A DNA stretch of 64,000 nt, from positions 248,001 through 312,000 of the forward strand of contig NZ_JASBRH010000002.1 of the NCBI RefSeq assembly GCF_029961155.1. The letters are read 5' to 3'. The notes under the pieces are model-generated. The model worked only from the letters and a program-made list of their open reading frames with translations, had not been told where the DNA came from and ran no database searches. Position numbers and translations under genes: made by a program. The DNA comes from Pontibacterium granulatum (GTDB lineage Bacteria > Pseudomonadota > Gammaproteobacteria > Pseudomonadales > Balneatricaceae). Positions within the stretch are counted from its first letter, which is position 1, and each line of letters begins with the position of its first letter. Shown one piece after another: positions 8,624 through 17,904 of the stretch.

Positions 8624-9651
8624 TGTCTGATCCAACCAACGAACGCAAGATCGAACATATTCGCGCGATTGAGCACGATCCGGCAACAGATCGCGACTTC
8701 CGCTATTTTGATCGTATCCATCTGATGCACCGTGCTTTGCCGGAGCTGAGCCTGGATGAGATCGACACCACCACCCGTTTTCTGGATAAAGAACTCAGCT
8801 TCCCGCTGCTGATCTCATCCATGACCGGCGGGGATCACGAGTTGGTGACCACCATCAACCGTAACCTGGCGATTGCCGCAGAAGCGACCGGTGTTGCCAT
8901 GGCAGTCGGTTCTCAGCGTGTAATGTTCAGTTCACCGCAGGCGCGGGAGAGTTTCGACCTGCGTAAGCAAGCGCCATCCACTGTATTGATCGGCAACATC
9001 GGTGCGGTGCAGCTGAACTACGGTATGGGTGCCGATGAAGCGAAGCGTGCGATCGATTGCCTGGACGCTGACGGTCTGTACCTGCACCTGAATCCGTTGC
9101 AGGAGGCGGTCCAGCCGGAAGGGGATACTAATTTTACCGGCCTTCAGCAGAAGATTGCCGCGCTGGTAAAAGCGCTGGATAAACCTGTTTTGTTTAAAGA
9201 GGTGGGCTCGGGCCTGTCTCCGGCGGATATTGAGCTTGGTTTGTCGGCCGGTATTCGTCACTTCGATCTGGCCGGTACCGGCGGTACTTCATGGAGCCGG
9301 ATCGAACATCATCGTCGCAAAGACGGCTCCGATCTGGGCCTGCGCTTTCAGGATTGGGGCATCCCAACACCCAAAGCGCTGCAACTGGCGGAGCCATATC
9401 AAGATCGCGCGGCCTTTATTGCCAGCGGTGGTCTCAGAGATGGGATTGATATGGTGAAATCTGTTATACTCGGCGCCTCTTTGTGTGGTATCGCAGCGCC
9501 TTTGCTGAAACCTGCTATGGAATCAGCAGATGCAGTGATTGCGGAGATCGAACGGATGCGCCGCGAATTTACCACCGCCATGTTTCTGCTGGGTGTCCCG
9601 AATGTTCCTGCGTTATTCCGGAACCGGGCCCTGATTCTTGAAGAGTGTTGA
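8623..9651 (+). CDS. fni: Type II isopentenyl-diphosphate delta-isomerase
   Basis: A 342-residue FMN- and NADPH-dependent isomerase that interconverts IPP and DMAPP. It is TIM-barrel shaped with ISSMTGG near the N-terminus, AVGSQR, LHLNPLQEAVQPEGD, VLFKEVGSG, FDLAGTGGTSW and the phosphate-binding SGGLRDGIDMVKSVILGA. Its start overlaps the mvaA stop as TGATG, so translation is probably coupled. Type II isomerase commonly travels with bacterial mevalonate genes. Confidence 0.94.
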   Translation: MSDPTNERKIEHIRAIEHDPATDRDFRYFDRIHLMHRALPELSLDEIDTTTRFLDKELSFPLLISSMTGGDHELVTTINRNLAIAAEATGVAMAVGSQRVMFSSPQARESFDLRKQAPSTVLIGNIGAVQLNYGMGADEAKRAIDCLDADGLYLHLNPLQEAVQPEGDTNFTGLQQKIAALVKALDKPVLFKEVGSGLSPADIELGLSAGIRHFDLAGTGGTSWSRIEHHRRKDGSDLGLRFQDWGIPTPKALQLAEPYQDRAAFIASGGLRDGIDMVKSVILGASLCGIAAPLLKPAMESADAVIAEIERMRREFTTAMFLLGVPNVPALFRNRALILEEC

Positions 9652-9666
9652 GGATCGAGACGTTTT

Positions 9667-10833
9667 ATGTCTGTCGGTATTGACGAAATTAGCTTCTATA
9701 CATCGAACTACTATCTGGATTTGCGCACCTTGGCAGAAGTGCAGCAAACCGATCCGGATAAGTACTATGAAGGCATCGGTCAGGAAAAGATGGGTATGGC
9801 CGCGCCTGATGAAGATGTCGTCACCATGGCTGCGAATGCTGCGCTGCCGCTGATCGAGCGCGTAGGAACCGACGCTGTCAGCACTTTGATGTTTGCCACC
9901 GAGACCGGTATCGACCAGTCCAAAGCCGCGGGTGTTTATGTGCACCGTCTGCTGGGAATGAACAATAATTGCCGCGTAGTTGAGATGAAGCAGGCGTGCT
10001 ACAGCGCAACGGCTGCGATCCAGATGGCGTGTGCTTTGGTTGCCCGTCAGCCTGAGAAAAAGGTGCTGGTGATTGCATCTGACGTGGCCCGTTACGACCT
10101 GGATTCTCCGGGCGAAGCCACCCAGGGATGTGGTGCTGTGGCGATGCTGATCTCTGCCAATCCACGTCTGCTGGAGATCGATCCGGAAGTGGGTAACCAC
10201 ACCGAAGACGTGATGGACTTCTGGCGTCCGAACTACCGTGCCACCGCACTGGTAGACGGCAAGTACTCTACCAAGATTTACCTGCGTGCGCTAAAAAAAG
10301 CCTGGGAAAACTTCCGTGAAGTCAGCTCCCTGGCGTTCGATGATTTCAGCCACTTCTGTTACCACCTGCCGTTCAGCCGTATGGCCCAGAAAGCTCACCA
10401 GCACCTGGCTAAACTGAACAAGGCGGACCTGACGCCGGAACAGATCGAAGGGCAGATCGAAGATACGTTGCTCTACAACCGCATTATCGGTAACAGCTAC
10501 ACGGCGTCGATGTACATCGGTCTGACCTCGCTGCTGGAAAACTGCAAGCAGAATATCGCCGGTAAGAAGATCGGTTTCTTCAGCTACGGCTCTGGCTGTG
10601 TAGCGGAGTTCTTTTCCGGTACGGTTGTGGCAGGCTACGAGAAGTACCTGCACCGCAGCGAACACAAGGCGATGCTGGACGAGCGCGAGGAAGTTTCCTA
10701 CGAGAAATACCTCGAACTGTACCGCTACCCTGATCCACGTGACGGTTCCGACCTGACCATCGAAAAAGTGACTACCGGACGCTTCCGTCTGGCCGGTTTC
10801 AATCAGCACAAACGGGAATACGTCGCGAGCTGA
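9667..10833 (+). CDS. mvaS: Hydroxymethylglutaryl-CoA synthase
   Basis: A 388-residue thiolase-fold enzyme that condenses acetyl-CoA with acetoacetyl-CoA to give HMG-CoA. The nucleophilic Cys is in KQACYSATAA (Cys111), a Glu general acid is in ATETGID (Glu79), and the catalytic His is in HFCYHLPFSRM. The C-terminal FSYGSGCVAEFFSG is also typical. It lies 15 bp after fni and overlaps the next kinase gene as TGATG. The acetoacetyl-CoA thiolase that would feed it is not in this window. Confidence 0.94.
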   Translation: MSVGIDEISFYTSNYYLDLRTLAEVQQTDPDKYYEGIGQEKMGMAAPDEDVVTMAANAALPLIERVGTDAVSTLMFATETGIDQSKAAGVYVHRLLGMNNNCRVVEMKQACYSATAAIQMACALVARQPEKKVLVIASDVARYDLDSPGEATQGCGAVAMLISANPRLLEIDPEVGNHTEDVMDFWRPNYRATALVDGKYSTKIYLRALKKAWENFREVSSLAFDDFSHFCYHLPFSRMAQKAHQHLAKLNKADLTPEQIEGQIEDTLLYNRIIGNSYTASMYIGLTSLLENCKQNIAGKKIGFFSYGSGCVAEFFSGTVVAGYEKYLHRSEHKAMLDEREEVSYEKYLELYRYPDPRDGSDLTIEKVTTGRFRLAGFNQHKREYVAS

Positions 10834-11825
10834 TGAACGCAATTGCCCCGGGTAAGGTCATCCTGAGTGGCGAGCACTCGGTGGTGTACGGGGCGCCTGC
10901 CATCGCGATGGCTGTGAGCGAGTCAATCCAGGCTCGCTTTTCCCCCGACAACTCCCAATCCCTTACGATCGACAGCGGCGAAGGTGAACCTTTCGTCTAT
11001 CCGCTGGCGCGTTTGCCTGATCTGCAGCAGCAACTCAACCAGCGTTACGGTGACTTTGAAGCAGGGCTATTGCCTGTGGATAAGATCATGGACACACCAC
11101 AGACCTTGCTGCTCTATGCCTTGTCCCATTTTGACTATCTGCCTGCGGGCACACTGACCACAGCATCGACTCTGCCTACCGGTGCTGGTATGGGCTCGTC
11201 TGCCGCGGCGATCGCCGCCACGCTGGTATTGGCAGAGCAGCTGTCAGGACACCCCCTGTCTCTGCAGGAGCGCTTTTCCCTGGTCCGTTATTGCGAACGT
11301 TTGCAGCACGGACGGGGCAGTGCGATCGATGCAGCGGCGGTGACCCACGGTGGATTGATTCAGGTGCAAAATGCTGAAGTGATCCGTCTGGAATGTCACT
11401 TGGGCGCGGGCTGGTACCGTATCAACAGCGGTCGTCCGGTTGTGTCTACCGGTGAATGCGTGGCCGCGGTGCGTGAGGCATATGGGGCGAGTGCGATCTG
11501 GTCGGAGTTTGCCGATATTACCCAGGCTATTCCTGAAGCACTGAATCAGCCCGAGCGCTTAACCACTTTACTGCGAGCGAACCATCAACTGTTGCGGCAG
11601 ATCGGGGTGGTGCCTGCTCCAGTAACTAAATTTATTGCTCAGGTGGAACAATTGGGGGGCGCGGCCAAGATCAGTGGCGCCGGTGCCAATCGTGGTGAAC
11701 AGGGGGGATTGATTCTGGTGTACCTGCCGGATAGTGCACTCGCAGACTTGCGCACCCTGAGCAATCAATACAACTATCAGATATCAGCTTTAACTGAGGA
11801 TCGTGAAGGTGCACGTAGCATCTGA
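10833..11825 (+). CDS. GHMP kinase, probable mevalonate kinase
   Basis: A 330-residue GHMP-family kinase. It starts with APGKVILSGEHSVVYG, the substrate-binding strand typical of mevalonate kinases. It has the ATP loop LPTGAGMGSSAAA at about 114-125, HGRGSAIDAAAVTHGG (catalytic Asp), and a C-terminal GAAKISGAGANRG motif. The PTGAGMGSSAA loop is closer to mevalonate kinases than to phosphomevalonate kinases, which is why this is the preferred call. It sits between mvaS and a second GHMP kinase, and one of the two must supply phosphomevalonate kinase activity if the pathway is complete. Confidence 0.8.
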   Translation: MNAIAPGKVILSGEHSVVYGAPAIAMAVSESIQARFSPDNSQSLTIDSGEGEPFVYPLARLPDLQQQLNQRYGDFEAGLLPVDKIMDTPQTLLLYALSHFDYLPAGTLTTASTLPTGAGMGSSAAAIAATLVLAEQLSGHPLSLQERFSLVRYCERLQHGRGSAIDAAAVTHGGLIQVQNAEVIRLECHLGAGWYRINSGRPVVSTGECVAAVREAYGASAIWSEFADITQAIPEALNQPERLTTLLRANHQLLRQIGVVPAPVTKFIAQVEQLGGAAKISGAGANRGEQGGLILVYLPDSALADLRTLSNQYNYQISALTEDREGARSI

Positions 11826-12750
11826 GATTAAGGTTTCTGCGCCTGGCAGCATCATGCTGATGGGTGAACACGCGGTGCTGTTCGGACACCGTGCTCTGGC
11901 CTGTGCTGTGGATAAATACATGCACGTGTCCCTCCAGCCCCGTGATGATCGCGATGTGGTGATCGACTCGGCCCTGGCGAACTACCACAGCTCACTGGAT
12001 CAACTGGCCGACGATGACCGCCTGAGTTTTGTACTGGCAGCGATCCGTCGTTTCCAGTCCCAACTGCCGTCCGGTTTCACCCTGAGCATCCGCTCCGAGT
12101 TTTCCCACACCGTGGGACTGGGCTCCTCTGCAGCGGTTACCGCTGCCGTGGTAGCGGCTATCATGGCCTTCGCAACCGGCGAACAGCCCGGCAAAGAGCA
12201 GTTGTTTGATCAGGCGCTGGCGGTGGTGCATGAGGTACAGGACGGGCGTGGTTCGGGTACTGATCTGGTGGCATCGGTGTACGGTGGTCTGATCGCCTAT
12301 ACGGTGAAACCGCGCCAGATCGAAGCGCTGACGGGCATTCCACCGATCAGCCTGTATTACGCGGGTTACAAGACGCGTACGCCGGATGTATTGAAGATTG
12401 TTGAAGCACGCAGTGCCAGCCAGTCGCAGATCTATACTGACCTGTATAAGCTGATGCATCAGACAACGGTGGCGGCAGAATCCGCCATTGCCGCACAGGA
12501 CTGGAGAGAGTTGGGTAAACTGATGGATATCTATCAGGGCCTGATGGACGCGTTGGGTGTATGTGATAAAACCATCGCCGATATGATCTGGCGCCTGCGC
12601 GGTTCCGATCAGATCGACGGTGTTAAGATCTCGGGCTCCGGATTGGGAGACTGTGTGATTGCGCTGGGGCGTGATGCCACACTCGAGATGCCATATGAAG
12701 AGATTCCGGTTGCTGTTTCCGCCAAAGGGGTTGAGGTGAATTATGCGTAA
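11809..12750 (+). CDS. Second GHMP kinase, probable phosphomevalonate kinase
   Basis: A GHMP kinase of about 313 residues: SAPGSIMLMGEHAVLFGH near the N-terminus, the ATP loop TVGLGSSAAVTAA, DGRGSGTDLVASVYGG, and GVKISGSGLGDCV near the C-terminus. The start was chosen at the GTG at 11809, which lies 8 nt after GAGGA; another GTG at 11803 sits too close to it. The gene therefore begins inside the end of the previous one. By sequence it is also mevalonate-kinase-like. The phosphomevalonate kinase role is assigned only by elimination within the operon, and an activity on another mevalonate derivative is possible. Confidence 0.72.
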   Translation: MHVASEIKVSAPGSIMLMGEHAVLFGHRALACAVDKYMHVSLQPRDDRDVVIDSALANYHSSLDQLADDDRLSFVLAAIRRFQSQLPSGFTLSIRSEFSHTVGLGSSAAVTAAVVAAIMAFATGEQPGKEQLFDQALAVVHEVQDGRGSGTDLVASVYGGLIAYTVKPRQIEALTGIPPISLYYAGYKTRTPDVLKIVEARSASQSQIYTDLYKLMHQTTVAAESAIAAQDWRELGKLMDIYQGLMDALGVCDKTIADMIWRLRGSDQIDGVKISGSGLGDCVIALGRDATLEMPYEEIPVAVSAKGVEVNYA

Positions 12751-13735
12751 GATCGACGTGATTAAAGGACTATTACCGGAAACCGTGCAAGCCGGTGAAC
12801 GGGGTGAAGCGTTTGCGCCAAGTAACATCGCCCTCTGCAAATACTGGGGTAAGCGCGATCGCGAACTGAACCTGCCGATCAACGCCAGCCTGTCTGTATC
12901 ATTGGCGCACCTGGGCTCCAAAACCGTGATTACCGAATCCAAGACCGGCGAAGACCGCGTGGTACTGAACGGTATCGAACAGGCCAGCGACAGCAAGTTC
13001 GCCCGCAAGGTGGTGGACTTTGTGTCCCTGTTCCGCGGCGATCTGCAGCAGCCGGTGCTGGTAAGCACCGAAAACAATATCCCAACCGCCGCGGGTCTGG
13101 CGTCTTCCGCATCCGGATTTGCGGCGCTGATGCTGGCCCTGAATCAGTTCTACAACCTCAACCTGACCGATGCCCAGCTCTCCGCCTGTGCCCGGATGGG
13201 CAGTGGCAGTGCGTCCCGTTCCATCTTTACCGGGTTTGTCGAATGGCAGATGGGCCACCGCGATGACGGTATGGATAGCCATGCGGTCCAGCTGGATTAC
13301 CCATGGCCGGACCTGTGTATCGGCTTGGTGAAAGTGGCGACCGGCGAGAAAAAAGTCGATTCCCGTGCCGGTATGCAGCGCACCGTGGAAAGCGCCCACC
13401 TCTACCAGAGCTGGCCGCTGCAGGCTGCGGCCGATCTGGAAAAGCTGCACCTGGCGATCGAGCAGCAGGACTTTATGTTGCTGGGTGAAACCGCCGAGCA
13501 AAACGCACTGTCGATGCACGCCACCATGATCGCGTCCTGGCCGCCGCTGCTCTACTGGCAGCCCGAGTCCGTGGCCGCGATGCACAAACTCTGGGATCTG
13601 CGTGCCAACGGGTTGCAGGTGTACTTCACCATGGATGCTGGGCCAAACCTCAAACTGCTGTTCCAAAAGCAGGACCAATCCGCATTGGAGGCAGCGTTCC
13701 CTGGATTGGAAGTGGTGGCACCGTTCGCCAGTTGA
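12743..13735 (+). CDS. mvaD: Diphosphomevalonate decarboxylase
   Basis: A 330-residue GHMP-superfamily decarboxylase that converts mevalonate diphosphate to isopentenyl diphosphate. The signature APSNIALCKYWGKRD is followed by LNLPINASLSVSL. Further motifs are AAGLASSASGFAAL and MGSGSASRSIFTGFVEW, and near the C-terminus YFTMDAGPN with the conserved catalytic Asp. It overlaps the kinase upstream by 8 bp. Its presence closes the canonical pathway from acetyl-CoA to IPP in one operon. Confidence 0.93.
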   Translation: MRKIDVIKGLLPETVQAGERGEAFAPSNIALCKYWGKRDRELNLPINASLSVSLAHLGSKTVITESKTGEDRVVLNGIEQASDSKFARKVVDFVSLFRGDLQQPVLVSTENNIPTAAGLASSASGFAALMLALNQFYNLNLTDAQLSACARMGSGSASRSIFTGFVEWQMGHRDDGMDSHAVQLDYPWPDLCIGLVKVATGEKKVDSRAGMQRTVESAHLYQSWPLQAAADLEKLHLAIEQQDFMLLGETAEQNALSMHATMIASWPPLLYWQPESVAAMHKLWDLRANGLQVYFTMDAGPNLKLLFQKQDQSALEAAFPGLEVVAPFAS

Positions 13736-13759
13736 TTGGCTAATGCAGGGAGCAAAGCG

Positions 13760-14104
13760 ATGTTGAAAGCAGTACTGATTGCGCTGGTGGCGGGCATTGT
13801 CGCCGTGGCAATTTTTATCATGCTGGCGGTCAAAAGCAGTGCCGAGCTTAGCTACCGCGAAGCGGGCGAGGCCGAGTACAACTGGCAGGGCGCCTATGCC
13901 TATTGCGAGGCTGAGGGTGGTCGCCTGCCGAATATCCTGGAGCTGACCGGCCTGATGTATCGCGATGCACTGAGCAACAAAAAAAACGACTACTGGAGCC
14001 GTACCGGAATGTTTGGTTATGCATTTGGCGCCAATACGAAATCCAACATTCTCAGCTTTGACCGTTTTGGTGATATTGATCACGTTGTTTGTGTGCGTGG
14101 CTGA
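13760..14104 (+). CDS. Small membrane-anchored protein with a DUF1566/Lcl-like tail
   Basis: A 114-residue protein with one N-terminal transmembrane segment (about residues 4-26). It is followed by a short soluble domain with WQGAYAYCEAEGGRLPNILEL, YWSRTGMFGYAFG and a final HVVCVRG. The pattern of Trp/Cys, GGRLP, YWS and a terminal C-V-R-G resembles DUF1566/Lcl C-terminal domains, in which the two Cys may pair outside the cytoplasm. The ATG at 13760 has GCAGGGAG before it. It follows mvaD by 24 bp and may be transcribed with it, but no link to isoprenoids is evident. Confidence 0.6.
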   Translation: MLKAVLIALVAGIVAVAIFIMLAVKSSAELSYREAGEAEYNWQGAYAYCEAEGGRLPNILELTGLMYRDALSNKKNDYWSRTGMFGYAFGANTKSNILSFDRFGDIDHVVCVRG

Positions 14105-14134
14105 TTCACATCTTCTCAGTGCGTGGAGTGGACG

Positions 14135-16492
14135 ATGAACCACTCCGCGGCTGTATCTCCCCCCATCCGCCCCGGCTTTTTGCTGACCCGTCAGCAACAG
14201 GATCAGGCTGACGGCATCTGCCTGCATTACTGGGTGTGTGGCCCCGACGGTCCCTTTACCGTGGATATTCCCGCGCAGGAGTCGGTGTTCTTTATCCACG
14301 ATGAACAGGTTGAAACTGTCCGCCAGGTGCTGGCGGGGATTTCCGGCTGGCGCGTCCAAAAGGTGGAGCTGAAAGACCTCAACCAGTTGGGGGTGAGTGC
14401 GCTCTATAGCACCAGCCTGAAAGTACAGCGACAGGCGATAGAATGTCTCCAGCGCGCCAATGTGCCGCTGCTGGAAGAAGATATCCGTCACGCCGACCGC
14501 TACCTGATGGAACGCTTTATCCAGGGGGCGGTGGATGTGTACCAGCGTGACGGACAAACCCTGCTGAAACCGGGCACCTACGTACCTGATTTCCGGGTGT
14601 TGTCGATCGACCTGGAAACCACCATGCGTGCCGACAAGATCCTCTCCATTGGTTTATACAGCGACCGGCTGCAGCTGGTGTTGATGACTGGGGAGGGGCA
14701 GGATCAGCCCGGTCTGGAGTTCCTGCCGGATGAGCGAGCACTGCTGAAACGCTTTGTGGCGGTGGTGCAGGCGGAAGACCCGGATATCTTTATCGGCTGG
14801 AACGTGGTGGGTTTTGATTTCCGTGTGCTGCAGCAACGTGCCGATGCCCTGAAGATGCCATTGATGCTGGGGCGCGACAAACACCCGATGCAGATGCACC
14901 AGTCAGGGCAGGGGAAGTGGTTTGTGCGCATGGGGGGGCGAATCGTACTGGATGGGATCGATACCATGAAAGGCGCCACCTTCCAGTTTGACAGCTTTTC
15001 GCTGGAGTATGTGTCCCGTCATTTTCTGGATCGTGGCAAGCTGATCGACCATGTGGAACAGCGTGGCGACGAGATCCAGCGTCTCTACCACGAAGATAAG
15101 GAAGCGCTGGCCCGCTACAACCTGGAAGACTGCCGCCTGGTCTGGGATATCTTCGAGAAAGCCCAGTTGTTGCATTACCTGGTGGAACGCGCCCGCCTAA
15201 CCGGCTTGCCGCTGGACAAGGTGGGCGGCTCGGCAGCAGCCTTCGATAACCAGTATCTGCCGCTGATGCACCGGGCCGGTTATGTGGCGCCGGAGTATGC
15301 CTCGGGCCAGTCCGGCCTGGATGCGCCGGGTGGTTATGTGATGGACTCGCTGCCGGGGCTTTACCGGCAGGTGTTGGTGTTGGACTTTAAGAGCCTGTAC
15401 CCCAGCATCATACGCACTTTCAAGATCGATCCGGTGGGCATGGCGGAAGGGCTGCAGGAAGGCGCCATTGAAGCGCATCTGGTACCCGGCTTTAACCACG
15501 CGATCTTCGACCGGGAGAGCTGTATCCTGCCGGGCCTGATCGAAGGTTTGTGGCAGGCGCGTGATCAGGCGAAACTGGAGAAGAACCAGCCGCTGTCTCA
15601 GGCGATCAAGATCATCATGAATTCCTTCTATGGGGTGCTGGGGTCCAACGTCTGCCGTTTCTACGATCAGCGCCTGTCCAGCTCCATCACCCTGCGTGGG
15701 CATGAGATCCTCACCCGCACCAAAGCCTGTATCGAAGAGCAGTTTGGCCACAGGGTCATCTATGGCGATACCGACTCGGTGTTTGTCTGGCTGGGGGATG
15801 ACTACCCGGAAGAGGACGCTGATACGCGGGGTAAAGAGCTGCAGGACTATCTGAACAGCTGGTGGCAGCAGGAGCTGAAGGAGCGTTTTGACCTGCCCAG
15901 CTTCCTGGAACTGGAGTACGAAACCCATTACACCCGCTTCCTGATGCCGCGTATGCGCCACTCGGAAAAAGGCACCAAGAAGCGCTACGCCGGACTGCAG
16001 CGCATGGCGGATGGTGGCAGCAAGATGGTGTTTAAGGGGTTGGAAAACGTGCGTACCGACTGGACCCCGCTGGCCCGCGAACTGCAGCAGGAACTCTACG
16101 AGCGGATCTTCCGCGAACAGCCGTGGCGGGATCTGTTGAAGAGCCGCGTGGCCGCTGTGCGTACTGGCGAGTTGGATGACCAGTTGGTGTACCGCAAACG
16201 TATTCGCCAGCCGCTGGCAGAGTACACCCGCAACCGGCCACCCCACGTGCAGGCGGCGTTAAAGGCCGAGCAGGTTTACCTGGAAAAAGGACTCCTTACG
16301 CCGTTCCGTCCGGGGGCATATGTGGAGTATGTGATCACAGTGAACGGACCGGAGCCATTGGAGTTTCTGCGTTCGCCGATCGACTACCAGCACTATATCG
16401 ACAAGCAGGTGCAGCCGGTGGCGGATACTATTCTCACTTTTATCAACGAAGACTTCGACCGTCTTACGGCCCCTCAGTACCGCCTGTTCTAG
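14135..16492 (+). CDS. polB: DNA polymerase II
   Basis: A family B DNA polymerase of 785 residues, close to the 783 of the E. coli enzyme. The N-terminal part holds the proofreading exonuclease (SIDLETT with the Exo I acids, GWNVVGFDFRVLQ as Exo II, YNLEDCRLVWDI as Exo III). The polymerase part has LDFKSLYPSIIRTF (motif A), KIIMNSFYGVLGS (motif B) and YGDTDSVFVW (motif C). It is a translesion and replication-restart polymerase usually induced by DNA damage. No clear LexA box was found just upstream. The start at 14135 follows GTGGAG. Confidence 0.95.
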   Translation: MNHSAAVSPPIRPGFLLTRQQQDQADGICLHYWVCGPDGPFTVDIPAQESVFFIHDEQVETVRQVLAGISGWRVQKVELKDLNQLGVSALYSTSLKVQRQAIECLQRANVPLLEEDIRHADRYLMERFIQGAVDVYQRDGQTLLKPGTYVPDFRVLSIDLETTMRADKILSIGLYSDRLQLVLMTGEGQDQPGLEFLPDERALLKRFVAVVQAEDPDIFIGWNVVGFDFRVLQQRADALKMPLMLGRDKHPMQMHQSGQGKWFVRMGGRIVLDGIDTMKGATFQFDSFSLEYVSRHFLDRGKLIDHVEQRGDEIQRLYHEDKEALARYNLEDCRLVWDIFEKAQLLHYLVERARLTGLPLDKVGGSAAAFDNQYLPLMHRAGYVAPEYASGQSGLDAPGGYVMDSLPGLYRQVLVLDFKSLYPSIIRTFKIDPVGMAEGLQEGAIEAHLVPGFNHAIFDRESCILPGLIEGLWQARDQAKLEKNQPLSQAIKIIMNSFYGVLGSNVCRFYDQRLSSSITLRGHEILTRTKACIEEQFGHRVIYGDTDSVFVWLGDDYPEEDADTRGKELQDYLNSWWQQELKERFDLPSFLELEYETHYTRFLMPRMRHSEKGTKKRYAGLQRMADGGSKMVFKGLENVRTDWTPLARELQQELYERIFREQPWRDLLKSRVAAVRTGELDDQLVYRKRIRQPLAEYTRNRPPHVQAALKAEQVYLEKGLLTPFRPGAYVEYVITVNGPEPLEFLRSPIDYQHYIDKQVQPVADTILTFINEDFDRLTAPQYRLF

Positions 16493-16596
16493 GGCGGCAG
16501 TCGATCAACGTTACGTTTGGCAGACAGCTTTCCCAACTACACTTTATATAACCGTTCCCCACACTCATCACAAAGCATCGGAGGTGAGATACGGTT

Positions 16597-17904
16597 GTGG
16601 CCAAAGAGAAACCCCTGCCTATAGATCGGACCAGCCGTTTCCTCAAGATGGGACAAATTGTCGGTGGCCTCGCCGTAGGCGCGCTTCGAGAAGGCGCAAA
16701 CAATCTGGTAGCGGGTAAACCGCTAAAGGCAAATGAGCTGCTACTGACGCCAGGAAATGCCAGGGAGCTGACCAATCGCCCATCGGAGATGCGTGGTGCT
16801 GCCATGAAAGTCGGCCAGTTGCTGTCGATGGAGGCGGGCGACTACCTACCGCCGGAGCTGACTCAGGTATTAGCAGCCCTGCGTGAAAGTGCTCATCCCA
16901 TGCCTCGCGGTCAGGTCGAACTGGCGATGCAAAATGTTTGGGGGCGGGGCTGGGAGGCCGAGTTTGAGCATTTCACCTACCAGCCGATTGCAGCAGCATC
17001 AATCGGCCAGGTGCATGAAGCGGCTACCTACGACGGGCGAAGATTGGCGCTAAAAATCCAGTATCCAGGGGTGCGTAAAAGCATCGACAGCGATGTGGAT
17101 AATGTCTCGGCCCTGTTCCGTTTCCTACGCCTGATTCCACAGGACTATGATATTGAGCCCCTGCTGGTGGAGGCGAAAGAGCAGCTCCACCTGGAAGCGG
17201 ATTATCAAGCTGAGGCGGCCAGTATCGAGGCCTACCGCCAATGTATCGGCGCCGATGGCGGGTTTGAACTACCCAGGGTTGATATCGCACGGACCACTCC
17301 CGAACTGCTAACCATGTCCTTTGTCTCCGGAGTGCCGATCGAAACGCTGGAAGATGCGCCTGTCCGTCTCCGCAATCAGATCGCGACACGGCTGGTGGCG
17401 TTGGTGTTGAAGGAGGTGTTTCAGTGGGGGCTGGTGCAAACCGATCCGCACTTCGGAAACTACCGCTATCAGGCTGAGCAGGATCGCATCGGATTGCTGG
17501 ATTTTGGGGCTACGCGGCATTATGCACCGGAATTCATCGCTAGCCTGCGCCGTCTGCTGAAAGCCGCACGGCTGGGCAATATCGCTGCGATCGAGGAGCT
17601 GGCGGTGGAGCTGGGTTATCTGCGACCTGATGAAGCCGCGCCGTATCGGCAGGGCTTATGTGAAATGCTCTACGCAGTGGCCGAGCCGTTACGGCAACCG
17701 GGGCCTTTTGACTTCGGCCACTCGGACCTGTCAAAAAGGGTGGCAGAGCATGCCATATCGCTACGCCTGCATCAGCGCTACCTGCATTTTCCACCTACCG
17801 ATCTGTTGTTCCTGCACCGCAAGTTTGGCGGCACCTATCTGCTATGTGCGCGCCTGAAGGCCGAGGTGGATGTAAACCGCCTGGTTGAACTTTATCTGCA
17901 CTAG
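16597..17904 (+). CDS. ABC1/AarF/UbiB family atypical kinase
   Basis: A 435-residue member of the ABC1/UbiB family. Visible motifs are MKVGQLLSM (KxGQ), AAASIGQVHEA (alanine-rich nucleotide loop), LALKIQYPGV (Lys), EADYQAEA, TDPHFGNYRYQ (catalytic-type loop) and LLDFGATRHY (DFG-like). There are no C-terminal transmembrane helices as in UbiB, so it is more like the ADCK3/ABC1 proteins. The family supports quinone or other isoprenoid-lipid metabolism, but the substrate is unknown. The start is GTG, with GGAGGTGA upstream. It converges on the tetR gene with a 4-bp overlap. Confidence 0.85.
   Translation: MAKEKPLPIDRTSRFLKMGQIVGGLAVGALREGANNLVAGKPLKANELLLTPGNARELTNRPSEMRGAAMKVGQLLSMEAGDYLPPELTQVLAALRESAHPMPRGQVELAMQNVWGRGWEAEFEHFTYQPIAAASIGQVHEAATYDGRRLALKIQYPGVRKSIDSDVDNVSALFRFLRLIPQDYDIEPLLVEAKEQLHLEADYQAEAASIEAYRQCIGADGGFELPRVDIARTTPELLTMSFVSGVPIETLEDAPVRLRNQIATRLVALVLKEVFQWGLVQTDPHFGNYRYQAEQDRIGLLDFGATRHYAPEFIASLRRLLKAARLGNIAAIEELAVELGYLRPDEAAPYRQGLCEMLYAVAEPLRQPGPFDFGHSDLSKRVAEHAISLRLHQRYLHFPPTDLLFLHRKFGGTYLLCARLKAEVDVNRLVELYLH

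Noticed and set aside
12899-14557. 552-codon open frame on the - strand across mvaD and polB
   Set aside because: Crosses three well-supported genes on the other strand and has the His/Gln-rich composition of antisense frames.
16597-17904. Calling this gene ubiB
   Set aside because: It has ABC1 kinase motifs but no C-terminal membrane helices and no ubi neighbours; family-level naming is safer.
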